Shown: one piece after another, positions 43,217-51,846 of the stretch
Layout: every line of letters begins with the position of its first letter
How positions within the stretch are numbered: position 1 is the stretch's first letter
Assembly: GCA_023429565.1 (NCBI GenBank)
Contig: JAEZDJ010000073.1
Coordinates: 6,563-70,562, forward strand
DNA: 64,000 bases
Reading direction: 5' to 3'
From: Actinomycetes bacterium
GTDB taxonomy: Bacteria; Actinomycetota; Coriobacteriia; Coriobacteriales; Eggerthellaceae
The notes under the pieces: model-generated
Seen by the model: only the letters and a program-made list of their open reading frames with translations
The model's database searches: none
What the model was told of the DNA's origin: nothing
Made by a program: the position numbers and the translations under genes

Positions 43217-44299
43217 ATGCAGGAAACAGATATGCGAGGAAAACTCGAGAAGATCATTGAGGCATATGAGGATCTTCAGGCAAAAATGGGAGATCCTGCC
43301 GTTCTCGCTGATCAGAAGGAATACAATCGCCTGGCAAAGGAATACGCGAACCAGGGTCCTCTCGCTCGCAAGGCGGCTGAATATGTGCAGGCTGCCGATG
43401 ATTTGGCGGCGGCGAAAGAGATGCTTGCCGATCCTGACATGAAGGAGTTCGCGCAAGAGGAGATTGGCTCGATCGAGAATAGGCTTCCCTCGATCGAAGA
43501 AGATATAAAAATCATGCTTATTCCGAGTGATCCTGCCGATGAGAAGAACATCATCGTGGAGGTTCGCGCGGCCGCTGGCGGTGACGAGGCCGCCCTCTTT
43601 GCGGGAGACCTTTACAAGATGTACCAGCGCTTTGCGGCGGAGCAAGGATGGAAGACCGAGCCCATGGACGTGTCTCCCTCGGAAGCGGGGGGATATAAGG
43701 AAATCCAGTTCAAGGTCAAGGGCGACAAGGTGTACTCGGTCATGAAGTTTGAAAGTGGCGTGCATCGCGTGCAGCGCGTTCCCAAGACCGAAAGCCAGGG
43801 ACGCATTCATACTTCGACCGCCACCGTTGCGGTTCTTCCCGAGGCCGATGAGGTTGAGGTCGAGATCAATGAGAACGACCTGCGCGTGGACGTGTATCGT
43901 GCCGGGGGACCAGGTGGCCAGTGCGTGAACACCACCGACTCGGCCGTTCGCATCACCCATCTGCCTTCAGGGCTGGTCGTGCAGTCCCAGGACCAAAAGT
44001 CGCAGTTGCAGAACAAGATCGCGGCCATGAGCGTGCTGCGTGCTCGTCTGTATGAGAAGATGTTGTCCGAGCAGCAAGCTGCCGAAGGTGCGAAGCGGCT
44101 CGCTCAGATCGGATCGGGAGACCGATCTGAGAAGATACGCACGTACAACGGACCGCAGGACCGGGTCACCGATCACCGCATCGGCTACAACGGCACCTAC
44201 AACGGGGTGCTTCTCGGTGCTGGCGGTGCGGGCCTTGCCGAGTTGATCACCGCGCTTCAGGCCGCAGACCGTGCACAGAAGCTCGAACAGGCTGTCTAA
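43217..44299 (+). CDS. prfA: Peptide chain release factor 1
   Basis: A 360-residue release factor. The ribosomal GGQ motif is at 233-235 (RAGGPGGQCVNTTDSAVRITH), and the surrounding core GVHRVQRVP...ESQGRIHTS is typical of RF1. The stop-codon recognition tripeptide reads Pro189-Lys190-Thr191, where I recall PAT or PVT being usual. A second possible start at 43232 (MRGKLEKI) also has AGGA upstream. The next gene encodes the methyltransferase that modifies the GGQ glutamine, the standard pairing. Confidence 0.96.
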   Translation: MQETDMRGKLEKIIEAYEDLQAKMGDPAVLADQKEYNRLAKEYANQGPLARKAAEYVQAADDLAAAKEMLADPDMKEFAQEEIGSIENRLPSIEEDIKIMLIPSDPADEKNIIVEVRAAAGGDEAALFAGDLYKMYQRFAAEQGWKTEPMDVSPSEAGGYKEIQFKVKGDKVYSVMKFESGVHRVQRVPKTESQGRIHTSTATVAVLPEADEVEVEINENDLRVDVYRAGGPGGQCVNTTDSAVRITHLPSGLVVQSQDQKSQLQNKIAAMSVLRARLYEKMLSEQQAAEGAKRLAQIGSGDRSEKIRTYNGPQDRVTDHRIGYNGTYNGVLLGAGGAGLAELITALQAADRAQKLEQAV

Positions 44300-44303
44300 A
44301 GAC

Positions 44304-45428
44304 GTGCGGGGGGACATCTGGACCATCAAGGCGGCGCTCGACTGGACGGTCGGGTACCTTGAGCGCAAGGGCGACAAGAGCCCGCGCATCTCGGCTCAGT
44401 GGCTGCTCGCCGAAGCGACGGGCCTGCGGCGCATTGAGCTGTACATGAGCCTTGATCGCCCCCTCTCCCTGTCCGAGCGTGATGTTTTGCGCGGGTATGT
44501 CGACCGGCGGGGCAAGGGTGAGCCGCTGCAATATATCACCGGAGAAGTCGGTTTCCGTCATATTGCGGTGAAGGTGCGTCCCGGTGTTCTGATACCCCGA
44601 CCTGAAACGGAAGTGCTCGTGAGCGAGGCGCTCGCCCTGCTTCCAGCCGCGCCCCGGCCTCGGGCCGTAGAGGAAGGCTTCTCGATCGGAGCGCAGGGCG
44701 TGTCCGAGGCAGAGACGCCTGTGCGCGCCGCCTCTGCTGGTTCGGGGGCAAAGGGCGATCTTTCTCTTTCCGTCGTCGATCAGGCTGATGGTTCCGGACG
44801 CTCCGCCGCGTTGGACGGGGTGACCGCACCGGGGTTTTCCGCAGAAGCGACGGAGAATGCTGTGGAGAGGATACTCCTTGCGGCCGACCTGTGCACGGGG
44901 TCTGGCTGCGTCGCCTGCTCGCTCGCTTACGAGCACCCCTGCGTGCGCGTCATGGCCACCGATATCTCACATAAGGCGGTCGAGCTCGCGCGTGAGAATG
45001 TCGAGGCTCTCGGTTTGGCCGATCGGATTGACGTGCTTGAATGCGATTTGGGCGAAGGCATTTCGCCCGAGGCTCTGGGAAAGCTCGATCTCATCGTGTC
45101 CAATCCGCCGTATGTGCCGTCGTCGGTTCTGGCCGAGATGCCGGGCGAGGTCACCGACTACGAGCCTGCGCTCGCCCTTGACGGAGGTGTCGACGGGCTC
45201 GATGTGTTCCGTCCGCTGCTTGCCTTCTGCGCCCGGGCGCTCAAACCAGGTGGCGCCTTTGCCTTCGAGCTCCACGAGGATTGCCTTGACGAGGCATCGA
45301 GCGCGGCTTCCGTCGCAGGCTTCTGCGACGTTCGCATCGTCGAGGACCTGGCGGGCCGTCCGCGGGTGCTCGTCGCGCGATGCCCCGCGGAACGTTGCGA
45401 CGGGGCACCGGCCGGTTACCTGTCGTAG
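44304..45428 (+). CDS. prmC: Release factor glutamine methyltransferase (with insertion)
   Basis: A 374-residue methyltransferase that should methylate the GGQ glutamine of release factors. The N-terminal helical domain, PLQYITGEVGFR, the linker motif VLIPRPETEVLV, the SAM motif ADLCTGSGCVACSLA and the catalytic LIVSNPPYVPSS are all seen. Between RPETE and the SAM motif there is a Ser/Ala/Gly-rich insertion of about 70 residues (~115-188) where the family usually has only a few. The GTG at 44304 is a choice; a GTG at 44271 would overlap prfA. The C-terminus ends with a Cys-rich 20-residue extension. Confidence 0.9.
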   Translation: MRGDIWTIKAALDWTVGYLERKGDKSPRISAQWLLAEATGLRRIELYMSLDRPLSLSERDVLRGYVDRRGKGEPLQYITGEVGFRHIAVKVRPGVLIPRPETEVLVSEALALLPAAPRPRAVEEGFSIGAQGVSEAETPVRAASAGSGAKGDLSLSVVDQADGSGRSAALDGVTAPGFSAEATENAVERILLAADLCTGSGCVACSLAYEHPCVRVMATDISHKAVELARENVEALGLADRIDVLECDLGEGISPEALGKLDLIVSNPPYVPSSVLAEMPGEVTDYEPALALDGGVDGLDVFRPLLAFCARALKPGGAFAFELHEDCLDEASSAASVAGFCDVRIVEDLAGRPRVLVARCPAERCDGAPAGYLS

Positions 45429-45951
45429 CGTAGGCTGCGGCGGTCTCGGTAACGTTTCGGGCTGCCATGCAGCCGTTTCTTCGCGCCTGTTCCGCGCCAA
45501 TCGGTTCCCCGTCGGGTCAGGGCTTCAATGTCGCGAACCCGAGAAATGGCAAGGCGACCGATGCCAAGAGCATGCTGGGTTGCTTGCTGATTGGTGGAGT
45601 CGCTGATCAATGACGTGACGGTTGTTTAATGTGTTCGGTCTGCTTGCCGTTTCAAGGCTTCGTGCCAGGGCGACGCACGATCTCCCTCTGCTTGGATCGC
45701 CTCCCGTTGCGCCAGCCATGGGCGAAATGAGAGGGAGGGGATTGCGTGACCTTTCTCGCAGGGGCCGTTTGCGGTCTGCGGTACGGTGCTGAAATGAGAT
45801 CGCGTCCAAGGGGAATGCCTTTCCCGCATGCAATCCGCAGGAAGCGATGCTGAGCCTGTCGTCTCATCTCCCTTGGGGTAGAATGACTGTCATTGGATGT
45901 CGTCCCGTGTTTTTGGGGCATCTCGCTTTGAGGGAAAGGAAGGGAGAGCGC
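45429..45951. other. Gene-free 523-base spacer
   Basis: No convincing gene. Frames on either strand are short (under about 100 codons) and lack family features. A 64-codon minus-strand frame at 45416-45610 has no ribosome binding site I would trust. TAGAAT at 45879-45884 could be a -10 for the downstream nucleoside phosphorylase gene. It may be the remains of a decayed gene. Confidence 0.4.
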
Positions 45952-46785
45952 ATGTCTGGGCGCAATGTGCTGAAGGATAATTTGGCGGAATCTGCCCGCA
46001 TGGTCAGAGGGGCCATCGGCACGCGTGAGCCGAAGGTCGGGTTGATCCTCGGGTCGGGACTTGGTCCGTTGGCGGATCAGATAGAGGATGCCGTCTACCT
46101 TCCTTACGGTGAGGTTCCTCACATGAAGACGAGCACGGCGACGAGTCACGTGGGTCGGTTCGTCTGTGGCCGCTTGGGCGGCAAGACGGTCATCGCCATG
46201 CAGGGCCGCTTGCACGGATACGAGGGCAATACTGCGCAGGAAGTTGCGTACCCCGTTTGGCTCATGCAGGGGGTGGGAATCGAGACGCTGATTACCACCA
46301 ACGCTGCCGGTGCCATCAACGAAACGTATGAGCCCGGAGACTTTTGCATCATGGAGGACCATATCAACTTCACTGGTCGAAATCCGGTGGCGGGAATTGA
46401 CCCCGACGGCATCGCGTTTCGGTTCTTCTCCATGAAGGATGCCTATGATCCGGCGCTGCGCCGGCTTGCACACGAGGTGGCGGATGAGCGCGGCATCCGT
46501 GTGCGGGAGGGTGTTTACCTGGGTCTTCTTGGTCCGAGCTTCGAGACGCCTGCCGAAATCCGTATGTTTCGCGCCTGGGGTGCCGATACCGTTGCCATGA
46601 GCGTTGTCGAGGAGGTCATCGCTGCATGCCATGTGGGAGTGCGGGTGCTGGGCATGTCCCTTGTCTCGAACATGGCCTGTGGAGTCGAAGGAGCCTCGCC
46701 CAACGACAAAGAAGTGCTCGAGGTGGCAAGGGGCCGCGAAGCCGATTTTGCGCGTCTCGTTTCCGACATCGTCGAGCGTATGTGA
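45952..46785 (+). CDS. Purine nucleoside phosphorylase (trimeric, PNP family)
   Basis: A 277-residue enzyme that splits purine nucleosides with phosphate. Motifs LILGSGLGPLADQIE, MQGRLHGYEGN, LITTNAAGAIN, DHINFTGRNP and MSVVEEVIAACHVGVRVLGMSLVSNMACG identify the low-molecular-mass trimeric class acting on inosine and guanosine. The conserved Asn of GVSNMA-type loops is present. The ATG at 45952 follows AGGGAGAG; the longer frame is discarded. It is followed 58 bases on by a metallo-beta-lactamase-fold gene. Confidence 0.93.
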   Translation: MSGRNVLKDNLAESARMVRGAIGTREPKVGLILGSGLGPLADQIEDAVYLPYGEVPHMKTSTATSHVGRFVCGRLGGKTVIAMQGRLHGYEGNTAQEVAYPVWLMQGVGIETLITTNAAGAINETYEPGDFCIMEDHINFTGRNPVAGIDPDGIAFRFFSMKDAYDPALRRLAHEVADERGIRVREGVYLGLLGPSFETPAEIRMFRAWGADTVAMSVVEEVIAACHVGVRVLGMSLVSNMACGVEGASPNDKEVLEVARGREADFARLVSDIVERM

Positions 46786-46843
46786 AAGGATGAGTCCCCG
46801 CTTTGCGCGGCGGACTCCCGAGAGGAAGGACGGAAGGTTGCCC

Positions 46844-47650
46844 ATGGGACGTTGCCTGGCACTGCATGTGCTCGCGAGCGGGAGCCGCGGAAACGCGGCC
46901 ATCGTGGAGGACACGCGAACTGGCGCAGGGGTTCTGGTCGACTGCGGCATTTGCAAACGTGACTTCTTTGAGCGCAGTTCCGAGGCGGGTTTCGATCCTG
47001 CCAAGCTTTCCGCCATCGTCATCACCCACGAACACACCGACCATACGAAGGGCCTTGGAGTTGTGTTGCGTGGACTGGCCAAGCAGGGAATCGCTCCGCC
47101 GGTGTATGTCGACGATGCCGTTCATGCAGCCAGCGGTGACATCCGTGCCGTCGACGAATCGAGCGACATCCGCCCTCTCCGCGCGGGAGACTCCTTGTCT
47201 TTGGCCGGCATGGCCGTCCAAGTGTTTCGCACCTCGCATGATGCAGCCTCGTCGTGCGGGTTCCGTTTCGAGGGGACCGACGGAGACTCTGTCGGCTTCA
47301 TGACCGACACAGGGCTGGTGACGGGCGAAGCCGGCGAGGCTCTGCGCGGTGTGCGGCTGCTTGCCCTGGAGAGCAACCATGATGTGCAGATGCTGAAGGA
47401 TGGGCCCTATCCCTATCCAGTGAAGCGGCGAGTCGGGTCAGATGTGGGGCACCTTTCGAATGTCCAGGCGGCCGAGGAGCTCGAGGCGTTGCTGTGCCAT
47501 GAGCTCGAGCACGTGGTGGCCATGCACATATCCCAGAACAACAACACCTATCGCCTCCCGGTCGAGGCCTTGGCTGCCGTTGTGTCCCGTGCGGCCCATC
47601 CTGCGCAGGTCCAGGCAGCATACCAGAAGCGTGTCGTCAGCGTGCGATAG
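46844..47650 (+). CDS. Metallo-beta-lactamase-fold protein, YycJ/WalJ-like
   Basis: A 268-residue hydrolase. The fold begins LHVLASGSRGNAAIVED, has the zinc motif ITHEHTDHTKGL (HxHxDH), SHDAASSCGFRFE, MTDTG and LLALESNHDVQMLKDGPYP, and ends with GHLSNVQAAEEL and AMHISQNNN. This matches the YycJ/WalJ group, linked in Firmicutes to DNA metabolism and cell-wall control; the substrate is not settled. The ATG at 46844 follows GGAAGG. It is probably cotranscribed with the phosphorylase. Confidence 0.85.
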   Translation: MGRCLALHVLASGSRGNAAIVEDTRTGAGVLVDCGICKRDFFERSSEAGFDPAKLSAIVITHEHTDHTKGLGVVLRGLAKQGIAPPVYVDDAVHAASGDIRAVDESSDIRPLRAGDSLSLAGMAVQVFRTSHDAASSCGFRFEGTDGDSVGFMTDTGLVTGEAGEALRGVRLLALESNHDVQMLKDGPYPYPVKRRVGSDVGHLSNVQAAEELEALLCHELEHVVAMHISQNNNTYRLPVEALAAVVSRAAHPAQVQAAYQKRVVSVR

Positions 47651-47710
47651 CGGTTTGGATGCGATGCCCGAGATCACGTACGGGCAGCGATTTCCCCCGA
47701 TGGCTGCCCT

Positions 47711-48100
47711 CTAGGCGTTCGCCCAGTCGCCGACCGCATTTCCGGCGAAGACGGCAATGAGCCCGAGGATGACGCTTGTGGCGATGTAGAGAACGGCTGT
47801 CGGCATATTGCCGTCTTGGATCAGCTGCATGGACTCAAGGCTGAACGTGGAGAACGTGGTGAACCCTCCGCATATTCCCACCTTCAGGAAGAGCAGGAGA
47901 TGCGGATCGAGATTGCTGTTCTTTGTGAAATGGACGACGAGGAACCCGATGAGAAACGATCCGACCACGTTGATGCCGAGCGTGACGAAGGGGAAGCCGG
48001 ACTGGCTGCCCGGCGAGAGAAAACCAAGCAGGTAACGGGCGACCGATCCGATGAATCCTCCCACGCCGACGAACAGGCAGTCAATGAACAAGGGGCCCAT
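47711..48100 (-). CDS. crcB: Fluoride channel Fluc/CrcB
   Basis: A 129-residue four-helix membrane protein. GGFIGSVARYLLG in the first helix and GGFTTFSTFSLE are the signatures of the dual-topology fluoride exporter. The second helix holds GINVVGSFLIGFLV with the pore asparagine. The start at 48100 has only a weak ribosome binding site (GAGGCGC). No fluoride riboswitch was found in the 200 bases upstream. A single copy is enough, since Fluc can work as an antiparallel homodimer. Confidence 0.92.
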   Translation of the reverse strand: MGPLFIDCLFVGVGGFIGSVARYLLGFLSPGSQSGFPFVTLGINVVGSFLIGFLVVHFTKNSNLDPHLLLFLKVGICGGFTTFSTFSLESMQLIQDGNMPTAVLYIATSVILGLIAVFAGNAVGDWANA

Positions 48101-48335
48101 GTCTACGAATGCGCCTCGCTCGGTTTGGCTGCAGCGCGTCGGTCTCTTGTGCGGCCTCGACGGGCGTCGTTCTGGCTCACGGAAGGTCTCCTTCGGTCCG
48201 GCGCGGTCCAGGAGCGCCGCCATCACTTTCAAACTTCGCCATTGTAGCACTGCAAGGTCTCTCATCGAACAGGTCTCATTTTTTTGATACGATGGCAACA
48301 AGGTGAAACGGTCCATCGCGTGCAAGGAGGCTTCT

Positions 48336-49319
48336 ATGAAGTTGCTGGTTATCGGCGACGAGAAGAGGACGAGGAAGTATCTGCCCGATCTTCCTATTGT
48401 CGACGAGGTCGATCTGGCCGTGATGAAGAGGGGTTCTTCCGACGACGACCTTCTCGCCTGCGCTGGCGACGCCGATTTCATCCTGGCCGATGCCATCAGC
48501 CCGGTGAGCGCGCGGCTCATACGGTCCATGCCGAACCTCAAGCTCATTCACTCCGAGGGGGTGGCTTTCGACCTCATTGACCTCGCCGCAGCGCGAGAGC
48601 GGGGAGTGACCGTGTGCAACAACGCCGGCGTGAACGCGGCGGCGGTCGCCGAACAGACCGTCCTGCTCATGCTTGCCTGCCTTCGGGATGTGGTCGCGGG
48701 GGATGCTGCGGTGCGGGCGGGACTTCAGATCCAAGCGAAGGAACGCATGATGGTGGAAGGAATTCGCGAGCTTGGAGACTGCAAGGTCGGGTTCGTGGGA
48801 TTCGGGGCTATTGCCCAGGCGACAGCCATGCGGCTTTCGGGCTGGGGCTGCCACATGGCATACAACAAACGAACGCCTCTCTCTTCCGGGGACGGGGAAC
48901 GTCTGAATGTGCGGTTCGAGTCACTGGATGACCTTGTAGCCACCAGCGACATTGTGAGCCTGCACGTTCCTGTCACCGACGAGACGCGTGCCATGGTCGA
49001 TGACGCTTTCTTTTCCCGCATGAAGAATGATGCCATCCTCATCAACACGGCGCGAGGGGAGATTGTGGATCAGGAGGCGCTCGCCCGTGCCCTTGAGCAT
49101 GGGTCGATCGCGGCGGCTGGCTGCGACACCTTGTCTCCCGAACCTGTGTCCGTCGATCACCCTTTGCTAAAGCTGCCTCCAGCGGCCGCCCGGCGGATGG
49201 TGCTCTCGCCCCACATCGGCGGCGTCACTGAGGGAATGTTTTACCGTGCTCACCGCATGGTTTGGGAGAATGTCGCGCGAGTAGCTTTGGGCCAGAAGCC
49301 TTTGAACATCGTCTCATAG
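48336..49319 (+). CDS. D-isomer-specific 2-hydroxyacid dehydrogenase family protein
   Basis: A 327-residue NAD(P)-dependent dehydrogenase. The substrate domain is split around a Rossmann domain with KVGFVGFGAIAQATAMRL, and the motifs SLHVPVTDETRAMV, LINTARGEIVDQEALARAL and the catalytic His in LSPHIGGVTEGM are seen. The coenzyme loop continues GCHMAYNKRTPL. Substrate could be glycerate, hydroxypyruvate or another 2-keto acid; it is not close enough to call SerA. AAGGAGG lies five bases before the ATG. Confidence 0.85.
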   Translation: MKLLVIGDEKRTRKYLPDLPIVDEVDLAVMKRGSSDDDLLACAGDADFILADAISPVSARLIRSMPNLKLIHSEGVAFDLIDLAAARERGVTVCNNAGVNAAAVAEQTVLLMLACLRDVVAGDAAVRAGLQIQAKERMMVEGIRELGDCKVGFVGFGAIAQATAMRLSGWGCHMAYNKRTPLSSGDGERLNVRFESLDDLVATSDIVSLHVPVTDETRAMVDDAFFSRMKNDAILINTARGEIVDQEALARALEHGSIAAAGCDTLSPEPVSVDHPLLKLPPAAARRMVLSPHIGGVTEGMFYRAHRMVWENVARVALGQKPLNIVS

Positions 49320-49346
49320 CCTTCCCGGCACCAAGGCGGCTTGCGG

Positions 49347-50258
49347 TCACAGGGCGATGCTATAGGAATGAAACGATGAGGCAGCAGAGATGATCTCGTC
49401 GAATTTCCAATGCTTGGCCGTTCTCTCAATGCTCTGGGGATCTCTGATCTCAAGGAGGCTGTGCTCGTCGATGCCGACGAGGACGATGTGGTCATCGTCC
49501 GATCCAAAGGTTTCGGAGGAGACGGATGCTATCACCGGTCGCCCGGCGGCGAGTTCGCGGCGTATGGCGCGCTCGTTGCCGTCGACGTCGTGAGCCGAGA
49601 GCCCAAGCAGTCCCGATCCTTCCGACAGCAGGGTCTCCGAGTTCTCGGGGCCGGCATAATTGCCCTGTTGCACCAAGTCGGCAGATTCGGGCGGGCCCAC
49701 TGAGGCGTCACCCGTGAGGCTGATTCGAACCATTGTCAGACAGAGCGGCGCAGATCCCGCCGCTCCGATCGTGTCGCTGCCATAGGAGTGTCCGGACCAT
49801 TGGGGATCTGTTTGGTAAAGGGAGGGAATCGTGCCCTGGCGCCAATCGGCCACGGGAGTGCTTGCGCTCTCGTCTTCCGAGCCGGACTCCTTGACTGCGC
49901 CGATGGCCTGGGAGGTTCCATCGAAGAAACCCGTGAACACCTGAAATGCAAAGACTCCCGTGAATGCCAGCGCCACCAGCACGACGACGGTGACGACGAA
50001 CGAGGAGAGGGGGAGCATCGATTCGGCATTCTTGGAGTTTGATTTGAAGAGGGGCCGCTGAATGGAAGGCCGGGCGGGCTTGACCGACGCGGATTGGGCA
50101 CAGGGCTCGATGTGCGGCGCCGGCGGCCGAGGTGGCGCGGCGCGGCGAACTCCGTAGGAGCAATTGGACAGACGACGACGCTTCGACACAGTGAGATCGA
50201 ATTTATTGGCTGGCCCAGAGTTCTGAGCGGTGAAGTATGGGAAGCCTCGGTACGTCAT
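49347..50258 (-). CDS. Membrane-anchored C39-like protein without catalytic Cys
   Basis: A 303-residue protein. A basic, Pro-rich cytoplasmic N-terminus of ~80 residues is followed by one transmembrane helix (about 83-106), an acidic Ser/Glu linker and an extracellular domain resembling the peptidase C39-2 family: IPSLYQTDPQWSGHSYGSDTIG, a His in DDHIVLVGIDEHSLLEIRDP. The motif normally GCGPT reads GSAPL at 168-172, so the nucleophile is Ser169 and catalysis is doubtful. It may bind a peptide or the cell wall. It is divergent from serC. Confidence 0.75.
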   Translation of the reverse strand: MTYRGFPYFTAQNSGPANKFDLTVSKRRRLSNCSYGVRRAAPPRPPAPHIEPCAQSASVKPARPSIQRPLFKSNSKNAESMLPLSSFVVTVVVLVALAFTGVFAFQVFTGFFDGTSQAIGAVKESGSEDESASTPVADWRQGTIPSLYQTDPQWSGHSYGSDTIGAAGSAPLCLTMVRISLTGDASVGPPESADLVQQGNYAGPENSETLLSEGSGLLGLSAHDVDGNERAIRRELAAGRPVIASVSSETFGSDDDHIVLVGIDEHSLLEIRDPQSIERTAKHWKFDEIISAASSFHSYSIAL

Positions 50259-50351
50259 GCCATTCCTGTCCTGTCCTGATCGTGGAAGAGAGTGTAAGCC
50301 GTCAGCGAGGGGAGTCTGGCGAGGCCTGCGAACCGTTTCCCTGTGTTGTTC

Positions 50352-50371
50352 TGTCGGTTAGCGAACCGACA
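50352..50371. promoter_or_regulatory. Palindromic operator-like site upstream of serC
   Basis: TGTCGGTT (50352-50359) and AACCGACA (50364-50371) form a perfect 8-base inverted repeat with a 4-base centre, about 145 bases before serC and 94 bases before the divergent C39-like gene. It could bind a dimeric regulator. The regulator is unknown. Confidence 0.45.
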
Positions 50372-50515
50372 TCAGCTATCTGCGCGTTGCCGTATTACAA
50401 TGCGCGATACGGAATTGATGCCTCGTGCCGCTCTGCCATGGCCATCCATGGTGCCAGCCGTCTTGCGCGAAGGAGCGCGACGTGCTTCGGGGATCAAGCG
50501 AAAGGAGATCGCTTC

Positions 50516-51598
50516 ATGAGTAGGGTGTACAACTTTTCGGCTGGTCCTGCCGTTCTGCCAGAGGAGGTCCTGTCGGAAGCCGCATCTGAGATGCTGGACT
50601 ATCGCGGGACGGGAATGTCCGTGATGGAGATGAGCCATCGGTCGAAGGCGTTTGGGGACATCATCGAGAACGCCGAGGCTGATCTGCGCACCCTCGTGGG
50701 CATTCCCGACAACTATCGCGTGCTGTTCCTGCAGGGGGGTGCGTCGCAGCAGTTTGCCGCAGTACCGATGAACCTCATGAAAAACCGTGTGGCCGACTAT
50801 GTCATCACGGGTTCCTGGGCGAAAAAGGCATTCAAAGAGGCCAAGCTCTATGGCGATGCCCGGGCGGTCGCCAGCAGCGAGGATGAGACGTTCTCCTCTA
50901 TTCCCGACTGCTCAGACCTGCCTATCTCCGAAGATGCGGACTACGTTTACATCTGCGAGAACAACACCATCTATGGCACAAAGTTCCACACGCTTCCCAA
51001 CACCAAGGGCAAGGATCTCGTGGCCGACGTGTCGTCCTGCTTTCTCTCCGAGCCGGTGGACATCGAAAAGTATGGCGTGATGTACGGTGGCGCCCAGAAG
51101 AACATCGGTCCGGCAGGCGTGGTCGTCTCCATCATTCGGGAAGACCTCATCACGGACGACGTCTTGGAAGGAACGCCGACCATGTTGAAATGGAAAACGC
51201 AGGCCGATGCGCATTCCCTCTACAACACTCCGCCAGCCTATGGAATCTATATCTGCGGCAAGGTGTTCAAGTGGCTGAAGGACCAAGGGGGCCTCGAGGC
51301 CATGAAGGAGCGCAATGTGGAGAAGGCCGCGGTGCTCTATGACTTCCTCGACCAGAGCAATCTGTTCCGCGGAACGGTGCGCAAAGAGGACCGATCCCTC
51401 ATGAACGTGCCGTTTGTGACGGGCGATGCAGATCTCGATGCGGCGTTTGTGGCTGAGGCGAAGGCGGTCGGACTTGAGAGCCTCAAGGGCCATCGCAGCG
51501 TCGGCGGCATGCGTGCAAGCATCTATAACGCCATGCCGAAGGCTGGCGTGGAAAAGCTGGTCCAGTTCATGGACGGCTTTGAGAAGGCACACGCGTAG
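50516..51598 (+). CDS. serC: Phosphoserine aminotransferase
   Basis: A 360-residue PLP enzyme that makes phosphoserine from 3-phosphohydroxypyruvate, the second step of serine biosynthesis. It begins VYNFSAGPAVLPEEVL, has MSVMEMSHRSKAF, the phosphate cup FLQGGASQQF, and the PLP-lysine region VMYGGAQKNIGPAGV (Lys in AQKN). The ATG at 50516 follows AAAGGAG; the longer frame is discarded. Together with serA 6 kb downstream it completes the route to phosphoserine. Confidence 0.96.
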   Translation: MSRVYNFSAGPAVLPEEVLSEAASEMLDYRGTGMSVMEMSHRSKAFGDIIENAEADLRTLVGIPDNYRVLFLQGGASQQFAAVPMNLMKNRVADYVITGSWAKKAFKEAKLYGDARAVASSEDETFSSIPDCSDLPISEDADYVYICENNTIYGTKFHTLPNTKGKDLVADVSSCFLSEPVDIEKYGVMYGGAQKNIGPAGVVVSIIREDLITDDVLEGTPTMLKWKTQADAHSLYNTPPAYGIYICGKVFKWLKDQGGLEAMKERNVEKAAVLYDFLDQSNLFRGTVRKEDRSLMNVPFVTGDADLDAAFVAEAKAVGLESLKGHRSVGGMRASIYNAMPKAGVEKLVQFMDGFEKAHA

Positions 51599-51621
51599 GT
51601 CAACCTCTCCACTCCGCATGG

Positions 51622-51657
51622 GGGCGACATGTCGCGAGACATGCCGCCCTTCTTTCT
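51622..51657 (+). terminator. Terminator after serC
   Basis: GGGCGACATGTC (51622-51633) pairs with GACATGCCGCCC (51638-51649) with one mismatch, around a GCGA loop, followed by TTCTTTCT. Confidence 0.75.
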
Positions 51658-51812
51658 TTGGACGATGAACTGCAGCGCGGCTCCTGTTCTGTGCGATGGG
51701 GGAATGTGGTCCACGCGGAAGGGCGTTTCGCACTTTATCATCACAAAGTGGGCCGGGTTCTGCATAAGTCTGACTCGAACGCGTCGATTGGCGGCTGATT
51801 CCAAACTTTCAC

Positions 51813-51840
51813 TTGCGCGTGCGCGGCGGTGGGGTATACT
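51813..51840 (+). promoter_or_regulatory. Promoter of the ilv operon
   Basis: -35 TTGCGC (51813-51818) and -10 TATACT (51835-51840) with 16 bases between, immediately upstream of the T-box leader. Confidence 0.6.
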
Positions 51841-51846
51841 GCTCTG

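Noticed and set aside
45652..47082. 476-codon minus-strand frame opposite the phosphorylase and MBL genes
   Set aside because: It mirrors two clearly recognisable plus-strand genes and has no motifs; a shadow of high-GC coding sequence.
48101..48300. Fluoride riboswitch before crcB
   Set aside because: The conserved GGNGAUGG-type start and pseudoknot sequences were not found on the minus strand.
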